From Eleusine coracana subsp. coracana (lineage: Eukaryota > Streptophyta > Magnoliopsida > Poales > Poaceae), in assembly GCA_032690845.1 (NCBI GenBank), contig CM064430.1, forward strand, positions 8,728,949 to 8,792,948: DNA of 64,000 nt. Reading direction: 5' to 3'. Positions 11,229 through 22,219 of the stretch are shown here, piece after piece. The position numbers and the translations under genes are program-made. The notes beneath the pieces were generated by a model. That model saw only the letters and a program-made list of their open reading frames with translations, made no database searches and was not told where the DNA came from. Numbering within the stretch: position 1 is the stretch's first letter; each line of letters opens with the position of its first letter.

Positions 11229-13954
11229 ATGGGGCAGCAGTCGCTGATCTACGCGTTCGTGGCGCGCGGCACGGTGGTGCTGGCCGAGTACACTGAGTTC
11301 ACCGGCAACTTCACCACCATCGCCGCGCAGTGCCTGCAGAAGCTCCCCGCCAGCAACAACAAGTTCACCTACAACTGCGACGGCCACACCTTCAACTACC
11401 TCGTGGAGGACGGATTCAGTGAGTAGCAGCACCTTCTGCCTACCCCTTCTGCTGCTCGATCCGATCCGTTCGGTTCCGCCTGGATCTGCGCAGCCGCGGG
11501 CTCGATTCGGTGTTCTCGTCGCGTAGATCTCGCTGGTATCGCCCGATCTGTGCGCGAGGTTAGGTGGGTTCGTTTGTGTCGAGCGGTTAGGGTTTCGATT
11601 CGGCGGTTGCTTCGTCGCTAAGATGTGTTACACGGATGGTTGATGCTTGGGCTTAGCAAGCGGAGTTGCCGTTTGCCTCACTTCGTGTTGAGATGTGCTT
11701 TTGCCTTTGGGATGGCAGGCGCTGGATATGGCTATTTTTAGGGGTGACTGGGTATTTTGCATGTATGCGTGGTAGGTGGCAGAAAATATAGGACCGCCGC
11801 ATCGGGGCGAGATGTGTATCTGCGATGATTAAGGTGCACAAATTCGTGATAATAATGAAACGATGCGAGCTATTTTCCCCTGTACGCAGTGGTTGAGGGA
11901 GGATTGGATTCGTTTCATTGCTTTTGGTGTTGTAGTCTCATGTCATGGCTACGTGACTCAGTTCAATTGCATCTCCATTGGGTATTTCGGTTCATAGAAG
12001 AACTGTTTGCATTGTTTTAAACAAATACAACAAGTTATTTTGCAATGACGATGGAAGTGCTATTGGAAAAGTACTTTAGGAAATTTTGTATTGGCATTTT
12101 AAACCGTGACTTGTTTAGACTATAGAATTGTTGGACTAGTGGAAGGTAGGGCATGTACATCTGGAGAGTTTCTCATAACTTGAAATACTATCATCAACAT
12201 ATATAGAAGTCTAGTTGTGTGTATTTATCCAATATGAATAATTAATGTAGATCATCCTGGGACAATAATTACTGAATTTTTGCTTGATTTGTCTACTTGC
12301 GTAATATGTTGGTGATAAGTCTCTGGTCTTCTACAGCGTACTGTGTTGTTGCTGTTGAATCAGTTGGGCGACAAATCCCCATTGCTTTCCTGGACAGGGT
12401 AAAGGAAGACTTCACCAAAAGATATGGTGGTGGCAAAGCAGCTACTGCTGCAGCAAACAGCCTGAACCGGGAGTTTGGGTATGTTCTTTTTGTTGCTTAT
12501 ATGATAATAAATTTCATATACCCCCTGGCCCTGTTGATCAACATCTATTTTTTTTATACTGTTTGCAGATCAAAACTTAAAGAGCACATGCAGTATTGTG
12601 TGGACCACCCTGAGGAGGTCAGCAAGCTTGCCAAGGTGAAGGCCCAGGTCTCCGAAGTCAAAGGAGTTATGATGGAAAACATTGAGAAGGTACTATATTA
12701 AATATCTCAAATGAGATATTCATAGACTGAAGTGTTTTGGAAAATAGTTCATCTTACTGATTGCATCTTATTATTTGACATTTTAGGTTCTGGACCGTGG
12801 TGAGAAGATTGAGCTCCTTGTTGACAAGACTGAGAATCTGCGCTCTCAGGTAATGACTCTTACTCCTGTTTCACAATAATTGTCATAGTAGCTATGTGCC
12901 TGGACAAGTGCTTGTCCAGGTGTGCACCCAGAATGGCAATTATTTAAAATTGAGATGATATAAGATTTCCACAGAAACAAATTTCATTTATTGGACTAAA
13001 AAGTTCTGTTATGTTGACTTGTTTGCTACAAGCAGTAAGAAATGGGAATGAATTCAATTAATATGTTGCTGTTGGTTGAAGTGTAACTATTATTACACTG
13101 ACTAGGATGACTTGTTAAAAAGTTTTCAGTAGTATGTCGTTGTTGGTTGTGGTTGAAGTGTAATTGTTGCAACAATCGGAATTGCTTCATTCATTATAAA
13201 GTTACCAGTAGAGCTGATGTTGCTTTTAGTTGGAGAAGCCATGTTATAGGCTCTTTTTAAATATTAAGCTGAAAGTTCAATCGAGTGACAAATTTCTTTC
13301 CTATTCTAGCAAGCCATCACATGTGGGAGTAATCTGCCATGCATTTAAAGCAAACCATTCTGCATTGATATCATGAGTCATGAGAATGACGCATAAGTAT
13401 CTCACGTAGAGCAGGAAATCATGTTGGATTTCCCTGCTACAATTTTCTGTCAGATGACTAGCATTATGGTCCTTCGAGTTGTCTGATTTACTAGTATAAT
13501 TGTCATTGCCTACTTGCTTGAAGATATGTGTGGCTGTGGCACTGTTGAAGCATGTAGTTATGATTCTTGTTAATTAGCTAGAGTTTACTTTTGATCTCGT
13601 AGGTTCCTACATTGCACTTTGGCATCTCACTGCCCCAATTTATCTCTGATTTTACCCTTTTAGTTCCTATATATTGAGCTTTGGCAAGTAATAAATGCTG
13701 GAGTAGCATTGTTAAATAAACCATAGTACAATACAATTTTCTGAATCCTGCATGAATATTTCATTCTGTATGTCTGTAGCTCAACTGTGATGATAAATGA
13801 TTTGCAGGCACAAGATTTCAGACAGCAGGGTACCAAGGTGCGGAGAAAGATGTGGCTGCAGAACATGAAGATCAAGCTCATTGTCCTCGGCATCATCATC
13901 GCACTCATCCTCATCATCATCCTGTCTGTTTGCCATGGTTTCAAATGCCGTTGA
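11229..13954 (+). CDS. VAMP721: R-SNARE, vesicle-associated membrane protein VAMP721/722 type
   Basis: Five exons with GT-AG introns: 11229-11418, 12337-12478, 12569-12689, 12787-12849 and 13808-13954, giving 220 residues, the usual VAMP72 length. An N-terminal longin domain (about 1-110, starting MGQQSLIYAFVARGTVVLAE) is followed by the SNARE motif (about 133-188) with the zero-layer arginine R155 in EKVLDRGEK, a basic VRRKMW stretch, a transmembrane anchor (about 194-213) and a short tail ending CHGFKCR. Known of the family: a secretory-vesicle and trans-Golgi R-SNARE pairing with plasma-membrane Qa-SNAREs and SNAP33 in exocytosis, cell-plate formation and defence secretion. The ATG is followed directly by the conserved longin start and preceded by a CT-rich leader. 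The choice between VAMP721 and VAMP722 cannot be made from sequence alone. Confidence 0.95.
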
Positions 13955-15240
13955 GGGTGGACTCACTGATCACTGGATTCACATTGCATCTACTATATTA
14001 TACAGCTACCACTGGAGAAAGACCATTTGGGTTTTGTCCTGTTAGCCGTGAGTTTCCTGATGTCGTGGTTGGTTGATTGCTGTTGGCTGGATAGTGACTG
14101 GGTTCATGGGGCTGGGAGTGTCGTGTATTTTTGGATGCTATTATTGTGCATGTATAGCTTGTATGCTACCCTCATGTTTCATTATGTTATATGATTAGGT
14201 GTTACTACGTTTGCTCTAAGATTATTCTGTTAGTGAAATAATTTGTGATCATCCTCATCCACTTGTGAACGCGAACTGCACAGAAGCTGACTTTTGAGCT
14301 GGGTTCTGAAAATATCTGGTCTTGCTGATGTGACTGGACTAGTTAAAGATTTTTTCTTTTCAGGTCCTTGTTTATTGCCTAATGATAGGTAAAATGTTCC
14401 TGAATTTCAAGTGGAGCGCCAGCTAAGGTCCTTTTTCTTCTAAAACTGAAAATATTCTTCATCTTAATGTCACACATAAGATTAACATTATTTGGATGTG
14501 GCTCTTTGCTCATCTGGCCATATCTAGCCATCTGGGAGCCAAATGGCCTGCTGCGTGAAGGAAGGATTTGGATGATCGAGAAGGCAAAGCTGTTGTAGAG
14601 CTGGGGGACAGGTGAGGTCGGGCGGCAACGTTCAGTTGACAGTTGGGCGTGAGGCTGGCAACATTCAACTGGCCGAGTGGCCGAGCTGAGAAGCAGTTTC
14701 TCCGACCGGCCGCACCTGCGGCAAATTTATGACGTCTCTGCGATCTCACGAGGGAGATTTGGAACAGTTGAATTGAACTGGCAGGTTTGCAGTTTGGCTC
14801 TTATGGCAGCAGCGTGCCGCCCTGTAAAGTGTACTACTAGTTGGACGCGAGAGCGAGTCATCAGCCTTTTGACCGACGCGTCCGGCAACGCGAACTGCGA
14901 GATCACGCGCGCGGCGTGAGCGAGCTCTGCTTTGAGCTGAGCGTTGAAGAAGTTGCGCGCCCGCAGTACGGGTTGCCAACTTTCTCGTGGATGTGGATGG
15001 TCGCAAGTTCTACAATAAAACAAAGGGACAGAGATGTTACTGATTTCTGTTCCCACTTTTACACAGGCAAAGTGTCGCGTATTTAACGTCTCCTTGATCG
15101 TAATGTTCTCTGCGGTGGACCATCTCAGCAAATAGAGAAGAATTAACTGCGAATGTGAGTAAAGCGATGGCGAAGGCGACTTGTTACCGGCACGAGCTGG
15201 AGGATGGATAGAGTGCTTATCAAATTAAACCATGGGATAC
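13955..15240. other. 3' UTR of the VAMP gene, then spacer
   Basis: The first 200-300 bases after the stop are T-rich and suit a 3' UTR. From about 14500 to 15130 the DNA becomes more GC-rich and open on both strands, but I recognise no protein family and call no gene. Confidence 0.5.
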
Positions 15241-15501
15241 AAACACGACTCAAATCAACATTATTCTACGTTACAAACATTCGAGCTCTTAGCGACTGCT
15301 TAATCAGCAACGTACTAATGCAAAGCTAATGAGGAAGCCAAATAGCCAATACTGCCATTAGTGTGGTACAGAACACAGATAGCGGCCGCCAGCCGTGTAC
15401 GAGGACGCGAAACCATCACGACATTTCACGGGAGGACATCAGGAACAAGACATAAGACACGTACGACGAAGTTGCGCTCGTGCTCGAGCAGCACGAGGGA
15501 A

Positions 15502-15873
15502 TTACGGGATGCCGCCGCCGCCACCTCCGCCACCGAGCCCGCCGCCGCCGCCGAACCCGCCGAACGGGCCGGCGCCCGCGACGGCCCCACCGAACGGGCC
15601 GAACCCAGCGACGCCCCCGCCCAGCGGCCCGTGGATGCCGCTGAACATGCCGCCGTCGCCGGTCCTCCCGAGGAAGGCATCTGCTGTCTTGGTCTCATCC
15701 ACGGCGCGGGCCACCCTGTCGACGCCGGCGTCTTCGTTGTTCTCGCCGGCGGCGGCCGGGACGGCGAAGGTGGCGGTGTTGCAGTCGTCGCGGGGCGCAT
15801 CCCTGGCGGCCGCGGCCACGACGGCGAGGCAGAGAAGGAGGGAGGCGACGCACCACCACTTGGCGCCCGCCAT
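15502..15873 (-). CDS. small secreted glycine-rich protein
   Basis: Intronless, 123 residues, starting at the ATG at 15873. Residues 1-23 form a clear signal peptide (KWW, then a leucine/alanine core ending AVVAAAARD). The middle (25-75) is acidic with one cysteine and a DRVARAVDETKTADAFLGR segment. The C-terminal 50 residues are glycine- and phenylalanine-rich (GPFGG, GFGGGGG repeats) and end GGGGIP. It resembles small grass cell-wall or apoplastic glycine-rich proteins, but I do not know a named family. A TATA box lies about 90 bp upstream, which supports a real transcript. Long open frames on the opposite strand are shadows of the GC-rich repeat. Confidence 0.75.
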   Translation of the reverse strand: MAGAKWWCVASLLLCLAVVAAAARDAPRDDCNTATFAVPAAAGENNEDAGVDRVARAVDETKTADAFLGRTGDGGMFSGIHGPLGGGVAGFGPFGGAVAGAGPFGGFGGGGGLGGGGGGGGIP

Positions 15874-15963
15874 TTGTGTAGAGGCTCGTTGAGGTGGCTG
15901 CGGTGAGTGAGAACTGAGAACTCAGAACTGTGGTCGGGGTTCAGGGGAGAGGGGCGCGAGGGG

Positions 15964-15971
15964 TTTATAAA
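15964..15971 (-). promoter_or_regulatory. TATA box of the glycine-rich protein gene
   Basis: TTTATAAA about 91 bp upstream of the ATG at 15873, a normal spacing for a short plant 5' leader. Confidence 0.6.
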
Positions 15972-16155
15972 GGGCAGGAGAGGACAGGGACAGGTGATCG
16001 ATGAGCAGAGAAGACATAAATGGCGCGCGATGCAAGCTTTGCAAGCTGGGCAGTTGGCGTGGTGTAATCAATCGGAGACGGGGAAGTAGATAGATCGATG
16101 AGCAGCAGAGTTATTGTGAAAGCAGGGAATATGGAGGAGGCACCTAGGCAATGTA

Positions 16156-16340
16156 GAATGCTATTCACAATATAAGCATAGTTAAAATAAGAAAAGTTAT
16201 ATATATTTTTTATTTTACACTATCTTATTAATTATTTATTCATTTACTAACCCATCAGATTTTGTCTTATTTCTATAAATATTTATATTATGAACTATTT
16301 TTTAAATATTTGAAATGCTTATATTTTGAATCGGAGAAAG
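16156..16340. mobile_element. Stowaway-like MITE, decayed
   Basis: The right end (AATCGGAGAAAG, then TA) is Stowaway-like. The word ATATAAGCAT occurs near both ends in inverse orientation. The left terminus has diverged. TA at 16154-16155 and 16341-16342 would be the duplication. Confidence 0.5.
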
Positions 16341-16770
16341 TACTGTTAATATACTGTCAACCTAGTATTAATCTGTACTACTAAGAGATTTCTGAATGAA
16401 CCCACGAACAAAATAATCCACACACAGAAGCACCATCATTCATTTCTGTGAAGACACAGAATGAGTATCAAACAATAAAATATATCAAAATCCACTCACA
16501 GGACGGGTAACAGCAAATAGTCCACACGCACACCTGGCAGACAAATCACACACACAAGAGCGTAGCGATTCACAACATGCATCAGGATGAGCGCAGGCTC
16601 AACATGTAGCTGACGGAAATCCAGATGCTAATCGAAGCTCGCTCCTTTTTATTCTGCAATATAAATCTCAACTTCTCGCTACACAGTACACACCAATAGC
16701 AGTACAGTAGTATATATGAGCTCTGTATCTTGGACCAACGTAAACGGAGCAGGATGAACCAAAACGAACG

Positions 16771-18126
16771 AACTTTTTTTAAAAAACAAACCTTTTTAAA
16801 CTAATATTTTAATAATAAACTGTATCAATCTATATTTTTAAAATCTAGATCATTTGGTCGCGTCAAACTGTCCGGCCCGACATGTAAAATAGTCACACCA
16901 AATAGAATGGTGTGACTGACATGACGTGGACTAAAATTTTCACGTCGGATAGATGACAAGCTCAGGTGACAAAAGAGTCGCGCCAAAACAAATGACATGA
17001 CCGAAACATGAGTCATGTCAAGCTGTTTGGCGTGATTAAGACTTGGTGAAATTCAAACATTCTGGTTTCATATTTATTTAGCTTAATTTATCTATTTTAA
17101 AAATTTATAGATATCAAATTAGAACTCAACCACAAAATCGAAATGTTCTACATAACATGATCTTCAAGTATAAAAAGTTTTAAAAAATATTAAGCTACAT
17201 AAGTAATTTAAATTTTATCTTAAATAGAGCTAATTGTTAACAATATCAGCCTGAAATTCAAAATTCATGTTCAATTAGTCTCAGTTGTCAATTTTTAGAT
17301 ATTTATATATAGGAAATTAGAACTTGACCACAAAATAAAAAGTGTTCTACATACCATGATCTTCAGGAAAACAAAGTTTCAAAAAATACTAAGCTATATA
17401 AATAATTTAATATTTATCTTACACAGAGCTAATCATTAACAATATCAGACTCATTCAAATATCTGTTTTCATGTTTAACTATGCTCAGTCGTCTATTTTT
17501 AAAAATTTATATAGACGAAATTAGAACTCGACTGAAAAACAAACTTGTTCTCCAAGCAAAAAAAGTTCAAAAAAATATTGAGCTATGTAAGTATTTTAAT
17601 TTATATATTAAACAGAGCTAATTGTTAACAATATCAGATTCGTAGTCTGATATTGTTAACGATTAGCTATGTTTAAGATAAAAATTAAATTATTTATGTA
17701 GCTTAATATTTTTGAAACTTTTTTTATTTGGAGAGCATGTTATGTAGAACATTTTTTGTTTAGTGGCCGAGTTCTAATTCGATCCGCATAAATGTTTAAC
17801 AATAGACAAATGAAGCTAAATAAACATGAAACGAATGTTTGAATTTCACCAAGTCTTAGTCACGCCCAAAGGCTTGGCTCGACTCATATTTTGATCACGC
17901 CATTCATTTTGGCGCGACTCTTTTGCCACCCGAGCTTGCCATCTATTCGATGTGGAAATTTTGGTTCATGTCACGTCAATCACGCCATTCTATTTAACGT
18001 GTCTATTTTATAAGTCACGCCGGACAGTTTGGCACGATCAAATGGTCTAGATTCTAAAAATATAAAGTGGTATGATTTATTATTAAAATATTAATTTAAA
18101 AAAATTTATATTTTGTAAAAAAATCC
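16771..18126. mobile_element. foldback (MULE-like) element with very long inverted arms
   Basis: The two ends are inverted copies for at least 300 bp each. Shared blocks include CTAATATTTTAATAATAAA, AAACTGTCCGGC, AAAAGAGTCGCGCCAAAA and AGACTTGGTGAAATTCAAAC. The inner part is built of about 170-bp repeats carrying GAGCTAATTGTTAACAATAT and AAATTAGAACTCGACC: three direct copies (about 17090-17250, 17280-17450, 17490-17640), then one inverted copy (about 17645-17810). Nothing is coding. The GTCGCGCC and GGCGTGA words recur near 23930-24095 next to mudrA-like sequence, pointing to the Mutator superfamily. A target duplication was not resolved. Confidence 0.7.
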
Positions 18127-18257
18127 AAACTACTAGGCAACAACCATGGCCACGCGGGCGGATGCATAAACATACAAGCGATCAGGAATGAAAGCTGATA
18201 CAGCAACAACAATATCATATAAGGGCCTCCACAATAATGTACTGTACATCCATCTAG

Positions 18258-18806
18258 TGGCGGGTAAAAAAATCCGTTAACCAAATAATAACACTAAACT
18301 TGAACCGTTCTAACCGATATTTTTACACTATTTGGTTAACCGAAATTATTTCAGTTTTCAAAAATATCGTGTTAGGTTAACTGTAATTATTTAGTATTTT
18401 GATATTGAGAAACCACACTATCCAAAATAACCGAACTTTCATATATGATATTGACTTAGTCTTATTGATATATACCTAATAATTTAATAGTTGAGACAAA
18501 TTAGGATAACAATTTTTATTCAAATTATTGCTAGCGTTTGATTTTGGAGTTTTCATGATATATATTATTATGAGCTTTATATTAATTTTATCCTTTATAT
18601 CATAGAAAATTTCTAAAAAGAATATAGTTTTTAAAATTTAGGTTAAAACCAAAATTGAATAAACAAAACTGAAATATTTCAGTTATTTAGTTAGGTTTTT
18701 AGTTTTCTTAAAATTATTTTGATTTCTAGTTTTCCAAAACCAAAATAATTTTAAATAAAAAAACCGAACCGTAGTAACCGTATATTAACCGATTGCCCAG
18801 GCCTAC
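18258..18806. mobile_element. hAT-like repeat fragment (TTAACCG-rich)
   Basis: AT-rich block with many GTTAACC and AACCGAA words. Its right end, on the minus strand, reads TAGGCCTGGGCAATCGG, resembling TAGGGCTGGGC-type hAT termini. Related pieces are at 39800-39990 and 45060-45230. The left end is not defined. Confidence 0.35.
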
Positions 18807-18929
18807 ACCCATCTTTACGGTGCCACATGGCACTGCCATTTCTGAGTAACTGATGTCAGTCCAAAAGACAATGTCTGCAACAACGATTATCTATATCCTA
18901 GCATGGAGGCCACATACTCCTCTCTCTTA

Positions 18930-19475
18930 GGGCGTCTACAGTGGTGCATAGCGATACTGTTTGTGTCAGTGCCCAAAACGCTAGTGCAAAAATCAGGGCC
19001 TCCACACTGGTGGTAGTGTTACGGTGACGTGTTACGGTGACACATGGGTCTGCACGTCCTGCAAAACTGGAACAGTGTTGAAGCTAATTACCGCATCAAC
19101 AATTATATATAACCAAGCAATGTTGGGTCCATACATCCTTTCGTTCCTTTTCCCGCTCACAACTATGCTGGTCCCATGTCTGCTTTTACCAGGCTACCAG
19201 TGATGGATGATTTTTGCACTAGCGTTTTGGGCACTGACACAAACAGTATCGCTATGCACCACTATGAACGCCCTCATCCATCGTTGGTAGACTGGTAAAA
19301 GCAGATATGAGACCATCATAGTTGTGAATGGGAAAAGGAACGAAAGGATATGTTGACCTAACATTGCTTGGTTATATATAATCGTTGTTACGGTAGTTAG
19401 CTTTAGCACTGTTCCAATTTTGTAGTACATGCAGACCCATGTATCACCATAACACTACCACCAGTGTGGAGGCCC
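18930..19475. mobile_element. Harbinger-type MITE, interrupted by a relative
   Basis: Outer copy: 18930-18995 plus 19274-19475. It begins GGGCGTCTACAGTGGTG and ends CCAGTGTGGAGGCCC, flanked by TTA duplications at 18927-18929 and 19476-19478. Its two halves are separated by the insertion at 18996-19273. Confidence 0.85.
18996..19273. mobile_element. second MITE of the same family, nested in inverted orientation
   Basis: Begins GGGCCTCCACACTGG and ends ACTATGAACGCCC (278 bp), flanked by TCA at 18993-18995 and 19274-19276. Its sequence is the reverse complement of the interrupted outer copy: a 66-bp arm is nearly identical and the other roughly 200 bp is about 88% similar by eye. Confidence 0.85.
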
Positions 19476-19636
19476 TTATCTTTTTTCCCACCCAGCCACC
19501 GCAGCAACTCTGACAAGCACAGGATACATGCACTGACTATGATATAGATAACATGACATTTGCTTATCTTTTATGGGGTCCATACATAATTGATGGGCAA
19601 AACCTTTATGGACACCCTAATGGATGATAAGCAGAT

Positions 19637-20937
19637 TAGAGCATCTCCAACAGGGTTCTCAAATTAACCTTCTACTCTATTTTTTAAGATCATAGCTCAA
19701 AATACCAACTTCAGCAGGCTAACTATTTGAGCTTTTATTTCAGGAGGGCTCTCAAACATGGGTCTCACTTTTTTCCATTTTTTTTCCCTCCTCTCCTCTT
19801 TCTCTCGCCCCCCTCTTTCTCCTTCTCTCTGCATGACAGCGCCACCACTGATGCCTCCCTCCCTCCGCTCCCATCTTTACTGCTGCCGGCCACCCATCCA
19901 CCCGCCATCACCGCTAGCATATCCGGCCCGGTCGGATGTATGCCCATAAGGTTGGATGGCCCATCCCTATGACGAACCGAGCTGGGGCGAGCTCGAGCAT
20001 GCATCACTGGGGGCGAAGCCCGACCTCTCACGCGAGCAGCACCAAGGGCAGGAGAGGCTGGGCATGGGCGGCGCTAGGGCTGCGGCAAGCAATGATAGCT
20101 CCTAGCATGGGGCGCAGCGGCGGTGGTTACCCAATCAATTGGTTCTGGAGGCCCAATCGACCTCCAAGATCAGATGATAGCGGGCCGACCTCCATTCGCT
20201 GGCGCGTGCAATGACTAGGTGCGGTGACCGAAGAGCTGGCGATGGGGGGCGTGCTCCTTCGTTCTCCCTGCTTGTGGTGGCGGGCACGGGCGAGGGTGGC
20301 ACCGGGCGAGCATGAGCGAGGGTGCCATCGGGTGGGCTCGTGGTTGGGCCTCATCCTTGCCGGGATGCAGGCGGCCATCCTCCTCCTTGTACGCGGGCTT
20401 GCCGGGATGCGAGCAGCCTCCAAGATCTCGACAGTAGCGGCGGGCGACTAGGGGTGGCGAAGGACGAGGGAAGGGGAGTGGCACCATGCTGCGGGGAACG
20501 CCGACGAGGCTCCTGCAGCTCTGTATCTTCGATTTTGGTTTCCTCTCCTCATCGACGCCGCCCAGTCCCCCCCCCCTAAGATCCCGCACCCGCCTCAGGC
20601 TCGTGCGCCGCCGCCGTTGTTCATCCTCCTCGACTCCTCCCTCGTCGGTGAGCCTCCCCTCCTTCCCTCGTCGGTGAGCCTCCCCTCCCTCCGGCGATGT
20701 GAGCTGCCCCGCGGCCTCCCTCCTCATATGCCAGATCTGTTTGACTGATGAGTGGGCCCTACTTATAGTGTTGATTTGGGTCACTGACTCATGGACCCTA
20801 CATGAAAGAAGAAAAATGAGAGGCGAAAACTGAGCACTACTGCTGGAGTTGAAAACAAAAAATAGACGTACTAAAAGTAAGACCCCACTGTCATATGGAG
20901 AAGTAGGAGGCTAAATTTGAGAACCCCCCGACTAGCT
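19637..20937. mobile_element. candidate TIR element around GC-rich filler (boundaries uncertain)
   Basis: Left end GAGCATCTCCAACAGGG, preceded by TTA, is a common grass MITE terminus. The GGGTTCTCAAATT...CTACT block recurs inverted at about 20905-20937. Between them is GC-rich, low-complexity DNA (about 19780-20760) whose open frames are on both strands and show no family similarity. The right terminus is not the expected inverse of the left, so it is diverged or truncated. A Pack-type capture of an unknown gene piece is possible but unproven. Confidence 0.4.
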
Positions 20938-21321
20938 ATGGCAGGAAGGAGGGATGATCGCCATCACATTACCTACAAGCAAAAAAGGACCGCGTAATCA
21001 GAATCTAAATACTGAATGTATGTACATGGGAAACGAAACCAGATTAATATAGTAATGAACTGTAGCTGAGTAATTAGCTCCAACTGGTTTTTCACCAAAT
21101 GGAATCTCTACAAACTATTATTTACAATAGCGTCGTCCCCCCAACTTAACCTGCCAATCCACCTATCCTCTATTGTTTCTGCTCTCAAATATTTGACGGT
21201 TACCGAGTCCAACTCGAGACCAAGGTGCTGCTTACATTAAAAAAAGGCAGGGTTATACACCTTTTGTCAAAAAAACTCGAGACCAAAGTGAGCCCAACGT
21301 CAATCCTTACCCGCGCCTAGC

Positions 21322-21555
21322 GTCACCTGAGCCACGCAAGAAGCCGCAGCCGAGCGACGGTGCCGCAAGCACCACCCTGCCCAATGTTACGCCTCCTTGG
21401 CCTTGCATGCTGAGGTGGTTGCGGCATTCGATCCACACACTCATGTCACCTGAGTCACGGAGTAAGTCGCAACCAAGCGCCGCTCTGCCCGACATTCTAC
21501 CTTCTCGGCCTTGCACGCTGAGGTGGTTGTGTTATATAGGTCCACATGGACATGT
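21322..21555. repeat. two diverged direct repeats of about 110-120 bp
   Basis: GTCACCTGAG...CAC, then CTGCCC, then GGCCTTGCA(T/C)GCTGAGGTGG, occurs first at about 21322-21443 and again at about 21444-21550. Non-coding; origin unknown. Confidence 0.7.
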
Positions 21556-22129
21556 GCTGCTTGCCGAGAAGCTAGAGCCAGCTCTCCCCCTCCCAGCTCC
21601 TCTACGGATGAGGACGGAGCAGATTCGAGAGGGACAGAGGCCACCTTAACGGGGACGTGGATGATATCCCCCTGGGAATGATCCCTGCTGCCAGACCAAG
21701 TTTTACGACACTAAGGGTTTTGAGCATGCCCACGTTAAACTATGGGATCTGATGTCTTAAAATGCATCATTCCTCTAAAGCAATGCTTCTCGTGGTAATG
21801 TTTTATGTATTGACTTGAATAGATTCTTCACTTTTTCGTTATTTTTTGGCATTTATCAAAACTAGATAATATGCTAACTCAAAGTTCATGTGATTGTGTG
21901 ATGCAATTCAATTAGTGTATGTAGTGGTTAAACAATGTTATTATATTTCATATTATTATTTTTATTAATAAAATCATAAATGATCATTAATAAAGAAATT
22001 ATACAAGGCAACATCAAATAATTTGGTAGAATATATAGATCATCTTTTCTGTTACATATAGATCGTCTTTTATGATGTAACAAAATTGTTTATTAAATTA
22101 TATTAATCAAATATATATGTATCTATAGC

Positions 22130-22174
22130 TTGTATTTTTTAAAAACCCATAACAACGTACGGGCATATTGCTAG
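22130..22174 (+). mobile_element. candidate Helitron 3' terminus
   Basis: ACCCATAACAACGTACGGGC followed by ATATTGCTAG and then T. A short imperfect stem-loop about 10 bp before CTAG|T fits plant Helitron 3' ends (the common grass version reads CCCGTAGCAACGCACGGGC). The 5' TC end was not located; the AT-rich DNA from about 21700 may belong to it. Confidence 0.45.
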
Positions 22175-22219
22175 TCATCATTATATGAGAGGCGCGAGGC
22201 GAAGTGGATCACCTGAGCA

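Noticed and set aside
12880..12930. Hairpin (CTGGACAAG...CTTGTCCAG) in VAMP intron 4 as a possible regulatory RNA
   Set aside because: A 9-bp stem alone is common by chance in an intron; no loop conservation or other signal.
14727..15131. A 134-residue minus-strand open frame downstream of the VAMP gene
   Set aside because: No motif, signal or splice context recognised; an overlapping frame of similar quality exists, so not called.
15361..15906. Two long plus-strand frames opposite the glycine-rich protein gene
   Set aside because: Alanine/proline-rich shadows of a GGN-repeat; signal peptide and TATA box support only the minus strand.
20215..20784. A 189-residue minus-strand open frame in GC-rich DNA
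   Set aside because: No recognised domain, several overlapping frames on both strands, and it lies within a likely transposon.
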